A DNA stretch of 64,000 bases from the NCBI GenBank assembly GCA_017860615.1, contig JAGDMU010000008.1:1-64000 (forward strand), in the 5' to 3' direction. This document shows, one piece after another, positions 33,740 to 42,871 of the stretch; position 1 is the first letter of the stretch; each line of letters begins with the position of its first letter. The notes beneath the pieces are model-generated. The model was not told the DNA's origin, did no database searches, and was given only the letters and a program-made list of their open reading frames with translations. The stretch is from Pseudomonadota bacterium. Its GTDB lineage: Bacteria; Campylobacterota; Campylobacteria; Campylobacterales; Sulfurospirillaceae. Position numbers and translations under genes: made by a program.

Positions 33740-34752
33740 ACAAATCCTTTTTTGGCATTGCGAAGCGCTAGTACAAAAATGGGGATACCAATGAGTGATG
33801 TAGCAATGCCTATAGGAATTTCGATACTCATAGAAGTACGGCACAAGGTATCGACGATGACTAAAAACGTAGCGCCTAAAAGCGCACACATGGGAAGGAG
33901 CACACGGTTATCCGCCCCCACCAAAAAGCGCGCAATATGCGGTATGATAAGCCCTACCCAGCCAATCATCCCTGCTACCACAACGGTGAGGGTACTCAGT
34001 AAAGTAGCCAGCAAAATGGCGCTATTGCGCACCCACGCTACTCTTACACCCAGAGCCTTAGCATCATCATCGCCAAGGCTTAAGATATTGAGATACTTGC
34101 CCATTAAAGAGAGGATGACCGTACTCAGAAGCAGAGGAATTGCCACACTTATAAGGGTTTTCATATCGACAGCGCTAAAAGAGCCCATCAACCAGTAAAC
34201 AATGGTTGGAAGCTTATTGTAAGGATCTGCGACAAATTTGACAACGGAGAGCAGCGCAGAAAAAAGCGAACTGGAAATCACGCCACCTAAAACCAATAAA
34301 ATCATCTGTGAGCCATTTTTCCCATAAATTTTAGCAACGCCAAGTGCCGCTAAAACTGCTAAAAACCCAAAAGCAAATGCAAACAGTTGCACACCTAACC
34401 AGCTGTTTGAGATCATAATGCCAAGCGCTGCTCCAAAAGAAGCACCTGCTAAAACACCTAAGATGCCAGGGGAAACCAAAGGGTTCACAAACATCGCTTG
34501 AAACGCGCCTCCTGAGACCGAAAGCGCAGCCCCTACGAGCACAACGGCTAAAATGCGTGGCAAACGTATATCAAAAACGATGTTGGAAAGCAGCGTTACA
34601 TCGTGTGGTGCACTTCCAACACTCAAGCACTTCCAGACTAAAAGTTGCCAAAGGGTGCCAAGCTCAATCTCATAACGCCCCAACGCCAAAGAGATCAGCA
34701 TACTAGCACCCAGACTTGCCACAATCAGCCCAAAAAGTAACGAGTTTTTCAT
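33736..34752 (-). CDS. FecCD/BtuC-type ABC permease (MolB-like)
   Basis: A 338-residue permease with about ten hydrophobic helices and FecCD signatures: RLPRILAVVLVGAALSVSGGAFQAMFVNPLVSPGILGVLAGASFGAALG, LGVRVAWVRN, and VAGMIGWVGLIIPHIARFLVGADNR. Overlaps the binding-protein gene by 4 bases and the ATPase gene by 4 bases, so all three are coupled. Type II importer architecture; the cargo is read from context only. Confidence 0.88.
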   Translation of the reverse strand: MKNSLLFGLIVASLGASMLISLALGRYEIELGTLWQLLVWKCLSVGSAPHDVTLLSNIVFDIRLPRILAVVLVGAALSVSGGAFQAMFVNPLVSPGILGVLAGASFGAALGIMISNSWLGVQLFAFAFGFLAVLAALGVAKIYGKNGSQMILLVLGGVISSSLFSALLSVVKFVADPYNKLPTIVYWLMGSFSAVDMKTLISVAIPLLLSTVILSLMGKYLNILSLGDDDAKALGVRVAWVRNSAILLATLLSTLTVVVAGMIGWVGLIIPHIARFLVGADNRVLLPMCALLGATFLVIVDTLCRTSMSIEIPIGIATSLIGIPIFVLALRNAKKGFV

Positions 34753-35765
34753 ACCATACCCAAGATTTTTTGTAGCTGCGCATCCTCTAAGTCAATGTTC
34801 AAAAAGAGTTTGTAAAATGCTTTCATCTCTGTTTTAAACTGCTCCGCATTAGGCGTGTCATAAAGTACATGTGTCAACCACTGTATGCCCAAAAGACGCA
34901 TAAACGAAGGAGGTCTGTCGATCCAGTTAAACGGCACTTTGGGAACTAAAAAAACTTTTCCCTCTTTGATCGCCTTAATCGAACGCCATCTCGCATCATT
35001 TTTCACTTTCTCAACAAATTCCCTCTCTTGTGCGATGATAATGTCAGGATTGTAAAGAATAACTTGCTCTAAAGAAACTTTCTCTAACCCTAACCCACTT
35101 TTGGTGGAACACAGATGAGGGTTGATACCCCCTGAAAATTTGATTGCTTCATAGTGAAATGACTGGTCGCACTCCGTAGCTAACCCATCGGCTCCTTCGG
35201 CATAGTAGACAACAGGGCGTTTAGTGGCATTGGATTTAACAACATTTTTGGTTTTTTCAAGCGCCTCACTAGCATACGCTGAGAGGATTTTAGCACGGGG
35301 CATCCGATTTAAAACATCACCAAAAAAGAGGTAGGCTTTGGGAAGGCTCTCAACACTTTCAAGTTCTACATTGATGCTGGGAATTTTGCTGCTCTCAAAC
35401 AGATACTGCGCAAGTTGGCTAGAAGCATCATTGTTCCATAAAAAAACCACATCAGGATGCAACGAGAGCAAGGTTTCTCTATTCATACTATTGCCACCAC
35501 CTTGCAAACCTCCTACAATGGGCAGTGCCATAAAACGAGCATCAAGCATATTGGAGGATTCATTATTGCCACGAGCATGGTTGAAGTTAAGCCCGACAAT
35601 CAGTGAAGCATCAATCGTATAAATCATATAGGTTGATGGAGGCGATGTCCCAAACACTTTGGTGATGGTATCGGGAATGTGAACCTTTTTTCCGCCCATA
35701 TCGATAATTTCACGTGCATTCACACTGATGAGTAAAAACAGACACAACAACACTATTTTTTTCAT
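34749..35765 (-). CDS. FecB/BtuF-type binding protein (MolA-like)
   Basis: A 338-residue periplasmic binding protein: signal peptide MKKIVLLCLFLLISVNA, then the class III fold pattern (VHIPDTITKVFGTSPPSTYMIYTIDASLIVGLN; LLSLHPDVVFLWNNDAS; EQVILYNPDIIIAQE). It shares with the second binding protein at 42872-43897 a distinctive C-terminal segment, VPKxPFNWxDRPPSFMR, and an ATECD/QTECD plus SFH segment mid-protein. Haemophilus MolA is the precedent for this fold binding molybdate/tungstate. Sits within the exbB-to-ATPase operon. Confidence 0.85.
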   Translation of the reverse strand: MKKIVLLCLFLLISVNAREIIDMGGKKVHIPDTITKVFGTSPPSTYMIYTIDASLIVGLNFNHARGNNESSNMLDARFMALPIVGGLQGGGNSMNRETLLSLHPDVVFLWNNDASSQLAQYLFESSKIPSINVELESVESLPKAYLFFGDVLNRMPRAKILSAYASEALEKTKNVVKSNATKRPVVYYAEGADGLATECDQSFHYEAIKFSGGINPHLCSTKSGLGLEKVSLEQVILYNPDIIIAQEREFVEKVKNDARWRSIKAIKEGKVFLVPKVPFNWIDRPPSFMRLLGIQWLTHVLYDTPNAEQFKTEMKAFYKLFLNIDLEDAQLQKILGMV

Positions 35766-36796
35766 ACGACTTCCTTCGTTGCTTCACAATACGGACGCAC
35801 CGTTTCGTTAAATTTTCGTAAAAGCTCTACGTTCTCAAATAAATCTGCCCCTAAAGGCTTAAGCGCTATGGTGACATTGCAAAGAGCTTCTTGAATCGCA
35901 TTGATTTTTTCAATACATGCTTGTGCGTCCCCGATGATGCCACAGTCAAAAAACTTCTGCCCATCAAAAAAGGTGTTGCGCTCAGTGATGAGTGCTTCAT
36001 AATGCCTGCGGTTAAAATAGGGCGATTTATTAAACGCCGATGCCGCACGCATCGACTTTGCAAAGTGCTCTATCATCGGGCGTGCTTTAATACAGGCACT
36101 GGCATGGCACTCTGAGACATAAAAGGTTCGTAATAAAACAATCTCTGGTTTAAACCCAGCGATGGATTCGTAAAGGGTGCTTACACGCATACACTCCTCG
36201 ACATCAACCCCTTGTGAGAGCATCAGACCAAATCCTTTTTGGGCGGCAAAGGCTATCGTTTCATCCGATGCAAAGGTGGCGATGTAGGTGGGGATTTTCT
36301 CTTGAAGCGGTTTTGGCTCGATGTCCACTTCCGCAAAATTCATATAAGCACCCTCATAGCCAACGGCTCTCTCTTTGGTATACAGAAGCTGACTCACCGC
36401 GTCTGCACACTCTCTCATCCGAGGGCGTAATTGCTCTTTGGTGACATTAAAATGTTTCGAATCGGGTGCAAATGCGCCTTTGGCAAAGCCTAGATTGATG
36501 CGCCCATGACTTAAAATATCAAGCATTGCCACCTCTTCGGCTAAACGAATGGCATCGTAAAAAGGAGCTAAGAAGCCTGCAACCCCCAATCTTACATGTT
36601 TTGTGCGGGCAGCGATGTGGGCTAAAAGCAGTGAAGGTGAAGGGCAAATGCTAAAGTCATTAAAGTGGTGTTCGCCTAGCCAGACCTCATCAAAGCGCAT
36701 AGCATCGGCTAACTCAATGAGTTTCATCTGATTTTCTATCGCATCCTTAGCCTCACCATTAAAACGTTCAAAAAGACAAAAAATTCCCCATTTCAT
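35762..36796 (-). CDS. Luciferase-like (LLM) flavin-dependent oxidoreductase
   Basis: A 344-residue TIM-barrel flavoprotein of the bacterial luciferase-like monooxygenase family: start MKWGIFCLFERFNG, then FDEVWLGEHHFNDFSICPSPSLLLAHIAARTKHVRLGVAG, and LDILSHGRINLGFAKGAF, which form the FMN/F420 pocket. It overlaps the binding-protein and globin genes by 4 bases each, so it is an integral member of the operon. LLM enzymes often oxidise small organic ligands, so it could process a metal-binding ligand; a role in uptake is inference and the substrate is unknown. Confidence 0.85.
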   Translation of the reverse strand: MKWGIFCLFERFNGEAKDAIENQMKLIELADAMRFDEVWLGEHHFNDFSICPSPSLLLAHIAARTKHVRLGVAGFLAPFYDAIRLAEEVAMLDILSHGRINLGFAKGAFAPDSKHFNVTKEQLRPRMRECADAVSQLLYTKERAVGYEGAYMNFAEVDIEPKPLQEKIPTYIATFASDETIAFAAQKGFGLMLSQGVDVEECMRVSTLYESIAGFKPEIVLLRTFYVSECHASACIKARPMIEHFAKSMRAASAFNKSPYFNRRHYEALITERNTFFDGQKFFDCGIIGDAQACIEKINAIQEALCNVTIALKPLGADLFENVELLRKFNETVRPYCEATKEVV

Positions 36797-37335
36797 ACGA
36801 TTCCAAACTCCCCTTTGATGGCTTCATAGGGTACACGCATAGGTGAGAGGTTACGTTTGTTCACCATGCGAAGCGAAAAGGACTCTATCCAATTCCAAAA
36901 CACTTCAATCCACTCTTTGGGAAACGCTAAATCATGCAGTGTCTGTTTGTATGCCTCAAGCCAGACACAACGCGCCTGCTCATCGATGGCAAAAGGCGCA
37001 TGGGTACGGCATAACATGGGTGAGCCATAGCTATACGTGTATATTTTTTCTCCACCCAACGCTTCAATGAGAAAATGCGTTGCTTTGGCAACTCCTTCTA
37101 AAAACGCTGCTTCATCACTCGGATACATATGCGAAATGCTACTATGGCGCAACAGCCTGTGATGGTGCAACACTATTTTTGCGATAGCCCCCGGTCCTAC
37201 TTGCTCTAAAAATGTTTTAGGAGGAAACACAATCGGAGGAAGCATGGATGTAATGTCTGCCATGCCCCATTGAAGGCATTGCGCATTTCCATCAAACTGT
37301 TTGACGCGGTATAAAAGACGACGACTTTGACACAT
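36793..37335 (-). CDS. Truncated-haemoglobin-like protein (globin 1)
   Basis: A 180-residue protein with the 2/2 globin pattern: a helical region ALGGEKIYTYSYGSPMLCRTHAPFAID, where His of RTHAPF is the likely proximal haem ligand (F8), followed by ARCVWLEAYKQTLHD. Upstream are IVLHHHRLLRHSSISHMYPSDEAAFLEG (B/E-helix region). The same layout is found in the 40167-40736 protein, so these are paralogues. AAGGAG precedes the ATG. Part of the exbB-tonB operon; the oxygen/NO/flavoenzyme partner role is unknown. Confidence 0.8.
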   Translation of the reverse strand: MCQSRRLLYRVKQFDGNAQCLQWGMADITSMLPPIVFPPKTFLEQVGPGAIAKIVLHHHRLLRHSSISHMYPSDEAAFLEGVAKATHFLIEALGGEKIYTYSYGSPMLCRTHAPFAIDEQARCVWLEAYKQTLHDLAFPKEWIEVFWNWIESFSLRMVNKRNLSPMRVPYEAIKGEFGIV

Positions 37336-37345
37336 GGAACACTCC

Positions 37346-38044
37346 TTAAGAGGTTAATTTAAACACGACAGGCACTTTAATCTCAATCTCTTCACGAGGA
37401 GGAAACTCAAATGGAAGTGCTTCAATAACGGCATCAATGGCATTGCGATCTAAAACCGCTTTCCCACTGGATTTGGCGATTTTGATAGATGAAGTATCAA
37501 CCATGCCATTGGCATGGATCAAAAACTGCACTACCGCCTCTCCTTCTAAACCCATCTTTTTTGCCATAGAGGGGTAGCGAAGGCTCTCTTGGATTTTATG
37601 CCTCACTTTGGCGAGATACAAAGAAAGAAGATCATCGCTTTGGTGTGATGAAGTGGTGGAAGCTTTTTCATTGCTTGACGTAGTCACTTGCGTTGGCACA
37701 CGCTCTTCTGTCACAGACTCCATTGTAGTTGCTGGTACTACGTGTGTTGTAGCTATAGGTTCTTTGATAGCTCTTTGGACGGGGGTTGTTTTTACCACCT
37801 CTTTTAAAACTTTTTTTTCAGGCTTTTTCTCTACAATGGGTTCAACCTTTTGAATACACTCTTCCTTTAGCGTTTCAAGTATAGGTGTTGGTTTGGGAGC
37901 CTCTAAAAAACTAACTTCTGTGACAATCAACTCTCTAACAGAGGGTTTTGGAAGCATCACGCTGCCCATAAAAAGGGTATACCCAATAAAAAGATGTATC
38001 AAAAGCGTTCCCAAAGAGGCTACATAAAAACGTGATGTCCTCAT
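37346..38044 (-). CDS. tonB: TonB energy-transducing protein (ModE-island system)
   Basis: A TonB of about 232 residues: N-terminal anchor (RFYVASLGTLLIHLFIGYTLFMGSV), a long Pro/Lys/Glu/Thr-rich linker, and a C-terminal domain with LRYPSMAKKMGLEGEAVVQFLIHANG and a final EIEIKVPVVFKLTS. The start at 38044 has GGGGGGAGC before it; the longer in-frame start at 38098 does not. Overlaps exbD by 4 bases. Powers the two TonB receptors in this island. Confidence 0.9.
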   Translation of the reverse strand: MRTSRFYVASLGTLLIHLFIGYTLFMGSVMLPKPSVRELIVTEVSFLEAPKPTPILETLKEECIQKVEPIVEKKPEKKVLKEVVKTTPVQRAIKEPIATTHVVPATTMESVTEERVPTQVTTSSNEKASTTSSHQSDDLLSLYLAKVRHKIQESLRYPSMAKKMGLEGEAVVQFLIHANGMVDTSSIKIAKSSGKAVLDRNAIDAVIEALPFEFPPREEIEIKVPVVFKLTS

Positions 38045-38442
38045 GCTCCCCCCTTTGTTGTTTGAATCGCAAAGGCGCTGATGCGGTTTTTTTTGCAAAT
38101 ATCAATCACTTTCACCACATACTCAAACGGTGTTTTAGCGTCACTACGAAGCACAATCTGTGGCTCGTGAATCTGCGCTATTTTTTTATCCAATTCATCA
38201 AGCGAGAGTGCCACATCATCGTAATAAAGCTCACCCGATTCACTGAGTGTTAATGTAATAGGTTTGCGTTCGTCTTTAATGTTCTGGGTTTGACTTGCCT
38301 CTGGAAGATTCAGCGGAATTTTTCCTTGTGTGACAAAGGTCGCCGTCACCATAAAGATGACTAAAATCACTAAGACAATATCGACAAAAGGGGTCATATT
38401 GATCTCAGCGATATCGCTTTCATAAGAGGGTTCACGCCTCAT
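38041..38442 (-). CDS. exbD: ExbD proton-channel subunit (ModE-island system)
   Basis: A 133-residue ExbD with one membrane helix; motif INMTPFVDIVLVILVIFMVTATFV includes the catalytic Asp of FVDIVL. The periplasmic domain ends KNRISAFAIQTTKGGA. Second gene of an exbB-exbD-tonB set distinct from the copper-linked set at 10761-12182. Confidence 0.9.
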   Translation of the reverse strand: MRREPSYESDIAEINMTPFVDIVLVILVIFMVTATFVTQGKIPLNLPEASQTQNIKDERKPITLTLSESGELYYDDVALSLDELDKKIAQIHEPQIVLRSDAKTPFEYVVKVIDICKKNRISAFAIQTTKGGA

Positions 38443-38878
38443 TGAGCTGTGCCTCTTTTTGGGTTAAGATGACTTTGACACGTCTGATAAAGTAGTTATA
38501 CGCAATCACACAAGGAATAGCAACAAAAAGCCCTGTCGCTGTGGCGATGAGTGCCTCAGAGATACCTTGCATAATGGGCTGAACATCAAATGCATTGTTA
38601 GAGCCTATGGTATGAAACGCTTGAATAATGCCTAAAACAGTTCCAAAAAGCCCAATAAATGGGGCATTGTTTCCAAAAGTAGCGAGTATGCCCAAATGTG
38701 ATTCAAGACTAAGACGTAAAGTATAATAATCCATAATATGGTAATTTTTTTGAATTTGATGAAACGCTAAAGCGCGTTCTATCATCACACCAACCGCGAT
38801 GACACTCATAGCAACCAATAACCAAAGTACAGGATCAATTCCTAAAAGTGCAAACGACAAAAGCTTTTCACTGAGCAT
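38432..38878 (-). CDS. exbB: ExbB proton-channel subunit (ModE-island system)
   Basis: A 148-residue ExbB with three hydrophobic segments and the conserved block LATFGNNAPFIGLFGTVLGIIQAFHTIG. First gene of an operon exbB-exbD-tonB-globin-LLM-binding protein-permease-ATPase. The upstream region shared with modE carries a ModE-like box (38992-39015), so both directions may be under ModE control. Confidence 0.9.
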   Translation of the reverse strand: MLSEKLLSFALLGIDPVLWLLVAMSVIAVGVMIERALAFHQIQKNYHIMDYYTLRLSLESHLGILATFGNNAPFIGLFGTVLGIIQAFHTIGSNNAFDVQPIMQGISEALIATATGLFVAIPCVIAYNYFIRRVKVILTQKEAQLNEA

Positions 38879-38991
38879 CTTCTCTCCTTACTAAACACAG
38901 ACCAAAACCCTTTTGGCTCAATCGCTATATACTTCACATAAATAACGGTTGAGCGAAAAAGAGTTGACAACAAGAAACGAGAACATTATAT

Positions 38992-39015
38992 CGCAATATA
39001 TATATAAATACAACG
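38992..39015. promoter_or_regulatory. ModE-like box in the exbB-modE intergenic region
   Basis: 24 bp starting CGCAATATAT and ending AATACAACG, a divergent but recognisable copy of the CGTTATA-N10-TATAACG palindrome. Its position between divergent exbB and modE suggests autoregulation plus control of the uptake operon. Confidence 0.45.
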
Positions 39016-39156
39016 ATAAAATACACATACGGTTGTTCTTTTTTTGTATAAAAAATAGGCATATCTTTTTTTTCGCTTCTGCTCACACTGCGTTTAGAGA
39101 AACTTTTGTGCTATACTTGCTCATCAATTACTCCTGTTAGGATTTAGAGGAAACGC

Positions 39157-39930
39157 ATGTTAGAAGCACGACTTTGGATGAAAAAAAGCGATAAAAACTA
39201 CCTGGGAAAAGGACGTATTGAACTCTTAGAGCGCATTCGGGAGCATGGCTCCATACACGCTGCTGCCAAAGCCATGAAGATGAGTTACAAAGCGGCATGG
39301 GACTCTGTCGATGCGATGAATAACCTCTCAGAAACACCGCTTGTTGAAAAAATCAGTGGTGGTAAAGGTGGAGGAGGAACGTTTTTAACCGCTAAAGGGG
39401 AAGAGGTCATTGCCGCTTTTCACAACTTGCAAACGAAGCACCAACAGTTTTTAGACCTTTTTGCAAGCAGTGATGATCTGCAAACCATCGTTCAAACACT
39501 TAGTCGCCTCTCTTTAAAACTCAGCGCTCGCAATCAACTCATCGGCACCATTAGCGCTATCAAAGAGGATGCGGTCAATGTTGCCATAGAATTGACGATA
39601 AAAGAGTCCGATAAACTTTACTCCAGCATTACCAAAAACAGTTACCAAGAGCTAGGGCTTCATCTTGGAGAAAGTGCCATCGCTATCATTAAAGCCAGCT
39701 CTGTATTACTCTCTAAAACTAAACCTACTATCGCCTGCGAAAACCTTCTGCAAGGAAAAATTATCCAAATTTTAAGTGACACCTCCAACACCGAAGTGAC
39801 GCTAGAACTTAAAAGTCAAAGTACCATCACAGCCACCATCGCCAATGATGCGTTTGAGCCATTAGGATTAAAAATTAACGAAGAAGCGTATGCTTTCTTT
39901 AAAGCATCTAACGTTATGTTGGGCGTTTAA
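39157..39930 (+). CDS. modE: Full-length molybdate/tungstate-responsive regulator ModE
   Basis: A 257-residue ModE. The N-terminal winged helix (about 15-95) has GRIELLERIREHGSIHAAAKAMKMSYKAAWDSVDAMNNL and the wing KISGGKGGGGTFLTAKGEE; the C-terminus has two Mop/TOBE domains (about 128-190 and 193-257: LIGTISAIKEDAVNVAIELTI; GKIIQILSDTSNTEVTLELK) that bind the oxyanion. In Campylobacter and E. coli, metal-loaded ModE represses uptake genes at palindromes such as the five seen here. It is divergent from exbB. Confidence 0.92.
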   Translation: MLEARLWMKKSDKNYLGKGRIELLERIREHGSIHAAAKAMKMSYKAAWDSVDAMNNLSETPLVEKISGGKGGGGTFLTAKGEEVIAAFHNLQTKHQQFLDLFASSDDLQTIVQTLSRLSLKLSARNQLIGTISAIKEDAVNVAIELTIKESDKLYSSITKNSYQELGLHLGESAIAIIKASSVLLSKTKPTIACENLLQGKIIQILSDTSNTEVTLELKSQSTITATIANDAFEPLGLKINEEAYAFFKASNVMLGV

Positions 39931-40095
39931 GCTTAACATAACCACCTGACCTTACAGCGATCTTCCTCCTCCCCTAAAACAATACTTTCAAACTACACTT
40001 TTTGATTAAATATTAGTCATTTATATGAATAAAAAATATCCTATTTCTTCATTTTAGGCTTTTTTACTCTTGAAAAGCACTTTTTTTCCTGCTAC

Positions 40096-40119
40096 CATTA
40101 TATTTTTATTTATATAACG
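40096..40119 (+). promoter_or_regulatory. ModE-like box before the globin 2 operon
   Basis: 24-bp palindrome-like site, left half CATTATAT and right half TTATATAACG, located 48 bases upstream of the globin 2 start. Matches CGTTATA-N10-TATAACG with one left-end mismatch. The rest of 39931-40166 is AT-rich with no gene. Confidence 0.6.
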
Positions 40120-40166
40120 AATGAGTCTAAAAATTATCATCTATTCTAATAGTTCAAGGAGAAAAT

Positions 40167-40736
40167 ATGCCTGTCATGATTGATGGTGTTAAAGTTCAAT
40201 TGTTTAGCGAATGCGATACCAATGCCCCCTTCCCAAAAACGGATGAAAATCCAAGGCGCGCTCATCCAAAGATCGATATGATCTTTCCTGAGCTCTTTTT
40301 CCCTTCCAATAAAACTTACCTAGCAGTTGGAGAAGCCAAAATTCGCGAAGTAGTTAAAGTACACCATGATCTCGTTCGTAAAAGTAAAATTGGTCATCTC
40401 TACCCACAAGATGAAGCTGATTTTATCGCTGCTACAACCAAGATTGAAGATTTCTTTGTACAAATGTTAGGAGGGACTGATCTATACACATCAAAACAAG
40501 GTCATCCAAAACTAAGAAATCGTCATTTTCCTTTTGAAGTCACGGAGGCAGGGCGTGATATTTGGTTGATGAGCTTTCGTAAAGCGCTCAAACAATGCGC
40601 CATTCCTAAAGAACTCTTGCCTGAAATTTGGAATTGGGTTGAGGCTATTTCTATTCGTATGATTAACAGACGAACGAGCATGGAAATGGTCAAGCGCTAC
40701 CCATTCGAGAGTATTCAATTCTATTTTGATGCTTAA
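40167..40736 (+). CDS. Truncated-haemoglobin-like protein (globin 2)
   Basis: A 189-residue protein homologous to globin 1. Shared segments: VHHDLVRKSKIGHLYPQDEADF, then MLGGTDLYTSKQGHPKLRNRHFPFEVTEAGRDIWL, where the His of NRHFPF is the likely proximal haem ligand. It has an extra N-terminal 35 or so residues. AAGGAG precedes the ATG. It lies 39 bases upstream of the second TonB receptor, and together with the following binding protein repeats the globin-receptor-binding protein grouping of the first island operon. Confidence 0.8.
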   Translation: MPVMIDGVKVQLFSECDTNAPFPKTDENPRRAHPKIDMIFPELFFPSNKTYLAVGEAKIREVVKVHHDLVRKSKIGHLYPQDEADFIAATTKIEDFFVQMLGGTDLYTSKQGHPKLRNRHFPFEVTEAGRDIWLMSFRKALKQCAIPKELLPEIWNWVEAISIRMINRRTSMEMVKRYPFESIQFYFDA

Positions 40737-40775
40737 TCCATTATCTACAAACAAACCAATACCTAAGGAATTAGA

Positions 40776-42863
40776 ATGAAGAAAAACCCGCTTTTATGGA
40801 TCCTTGCGATGAGTTTATGTTCTTTGTCTGCTACCTATGCAGCACAGAGTGTTACCCTAGAGTCTGTTGCTGTTGAAGGAGAGAATGAGACATCTTCAAC
40901 GCTCAATCTCAGTCATTCAAAAACTACCATTAATGTTGAAGAGCTTTCAAATCAACCTATAAACCTCAATGAAGCACTGAGCGATACGTTTTTTGTCAAT
41001 TATAAAAAAGCGGGTGAGTACAATTCTGAGCCTTACATCAGAGGGCGTGGTGTCAATGGTGTACCGATTTATATCGAAGGAATGCGTATCAACGCGGCAC
41101 ATCCTGATTCAACCAATCTTTTTAATATGATTGATGCAGAAGAAGTCGATGTTTACCGAGGTGCTAATGGTGCCAATGTTGGTATGGGAGCTATGAATGG
41201 TGCTGTTGTTATCAAGCTCAAAGAGCCAAAATTTAGCACGACCGATGAATTTCAAATGTCAAATTTCATTGATGCCAAAACATCGCTTTTTTCACAAACA
41301 GGCTACACTACCGCTATTGGAACAACACTGTATAATCAATTTGTCAACCTCTCACTCAGTGGAAGTGTTAGTGAATATAATAACTACAGCAACGGATCAG
41401 GAGACGAAGTTCTTCATTCAGAGTCTAATAGCAAACATTATAACATTGCAACGGCGGTTAAAACAGGCGATGATAGCTATATTTACGGACGCTATATGAA
41501 AGATAAAAGTAGCTCAGCCGACCCTCTCTCTCGCTACCAACAAGGCGGTATTTGGTTTTACAATGACCATCCCAATGATGATGCAAAAACATACTTTTTT
41601 GGCTTTAGAAAAGGAGAATGGTATGGCTTAAGTGACATTGACCTCCAATTTTTTGGCAATGATTTACACTATGATGTCAATACCAAAAAAGAATCAGGTG
41701 TACCGTATGCAACAGAGCTTTTTAGAGAGAGCGAAACCAAAGGAGTTAAACTTTCGGCTAAAAAAGAGATTGATGAGCACCATCTCCTCTCGTTTTCGAT
41801 GCTTTATTCTCGTATGGAAATTAGCAATGGTGTGAGACAATGGAACTCTGGTTCAGGCACTTGGAATGCTTGGAGCAGTGCCTTTGGAATCAAAGGCGGT
41901 GACATCACAACGGTTGGTGCCCAAATTGTGGATGACATCAAATATGACAAAGCATTTTACACACTTGCTGCTGGCTATGAAAATGTCAAACGCAATGTCA
42001 CTTCCAACGTCAATACAACGGCTTTAGATAACCTCATCCCCGATGCACTTGACCCTCTCATTCAAAAAACCAATACCGATGAACGAGATAACCTTCTCTC
42101 TTTCAGTGCAAAAGCGGGTTATGAAATTTCCCCTGCTTTTATACCCTACATCAAACTCTCCAATGCAGAGAGAACACCTTATTTTAATGAGGCGTATGGC
42201 AACAATCCAAGCAATGGAAGTCAAATTCCCAATCAAACACTTGAAAATGAAAAAGTATGGGATATCGATCTAGGAATGGATGGTAAATATGAGCGCTTTT
42301 ACTACACTTCAGCACTTTACTACCAACGCTACTCTAATTACATTGAGCTTGTTCAAACAGGCTACGTTACTACAGGAAATCTTGCTATTAAACGTTATGT
42401 CAACCTTGATGAAGCGACCATTTACGGTGCGGAAGTCATGGCAGGCTATGAAGTGGGCAAAGACCTTTTTGTGGAAGCAACTTATCTTTACACACATGGT
42501 CAGAACGAAGATGATGACACACCACTGGCTTTTATAGCACCACAAAAGCTCACCCTCTCACTCGCACAAAAGCGCACCAAAGGGCTTAGTTGGAAAATTG
42601 AAGAGGTCTTTGTTGATAATCAAGACCGCATCTCTAGTGTCAATGGCGAAGTCGCAACACCTGGCTATTCTCTCACGAATGCTTCGATGAGTTATGGGTT
42701 TTCAAAATTAGGTCTGCTTAAAAATGCTGTCGTACGCTTTGAGCTCAATAACATTTTCGATAAATCATACCGCGAACATCTCGATAAAGTCTCTTCAACC
42801 GCATGGTATCTGCCAGATAACGCTGGTATTAACGGTGTTTTATCGCTTAAAGCGGCATTTTAA
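40776..42863 (+). CDS. TonB-dependent outer-membrane receptor (receptor 2)
   Basis: A 695-residue receptor: signal peptide ending near TYAAQS, a TonB-box-like VTLESVAVEGE, a plug with INLNEALSDTFFVNYKKAG, IRGRGVNGVPIYIEGMRI and the VYRGANGANVGMGAMNGAVVIKLKEP block, and a C-terminal barrel ending GVLSLKAAF. It is not close to receptor 1 except for the family framework, so the two may take different complexes. Fourth element of an operon with globin 2 upstream and a binding protein 8 bases downstream. Confidence 0.85.
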   Translation: MKKNPLLWILAMSLCSLSATYAAQSVTLESVAVEGENETSSTLNLSHSKTTINVEELSNQPINLNEALSDTFFVNYKKAGEYNSEPYIRGRGVNGVPIYIEGMRINAAHPDSTNLFNMIDAEEVDVYRGANGANVGMGAMNGAVVIKLKEPKFSTTDEFQMSNFIDAKTSLFSQTGYTTAIGTTLYNQFVNLSLSGSVSEYNNYSNGSGDEVLHSESNSKHYNIATAVKTGDDSYIYGRYMKDKSSSADPLSRYQQGGIWFYNDHPNDDAKTYFFGFRKGEWYGLSDIDLQFFGNDLHYDVNTKKESGVPYATELFRESETKGVKLSAKKEIDEHHLLSFSMLYSRMEISNGVRQWNSGSGTWNAWSSAFGIKGGDITTVGAQIVDDIKYDKAFYTLAAGYENVKRNVTSNVNTTALDNLIPDALDPLIQKTNTDERDNLLSFSAKAGYEISPAFIPYIKLSNAERTPYFNEAYGNNPSNGSQIPNQTLENEKVWDIDLGMDGKYERFYYTSALYYQRYSNYIELVQTGYVTTGNLAIKRYVNLDEATIYGAEVMAGYEVGKDLFVEATYLYTHGQNEDDDTPLAFIAPQKLTLSLAQKRTKGLSWKIEEVFVDNQDRISSVNGEVATPGYSLTNASMSYGFSKLGLLKNAVVRFELNNIFDKSYREHLDKVSSTAWYLPDNAGINGVLSLKAAF

Positions 42864-42871
42864 AAGGAGAT

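Noticed and set aside
33740-33889. N-terminal extension of the FecE/MolC-type ATPase
   Set aside because: These codons overlap the end of the permease gene; the family start and the ATGA overlap fit 33739.
36214-36444. Overlapping plus-strand frames inside the luciferase-like gene
   Set aside because: No start signal and no recognisable product; they are shadows of the minus-strand gene.
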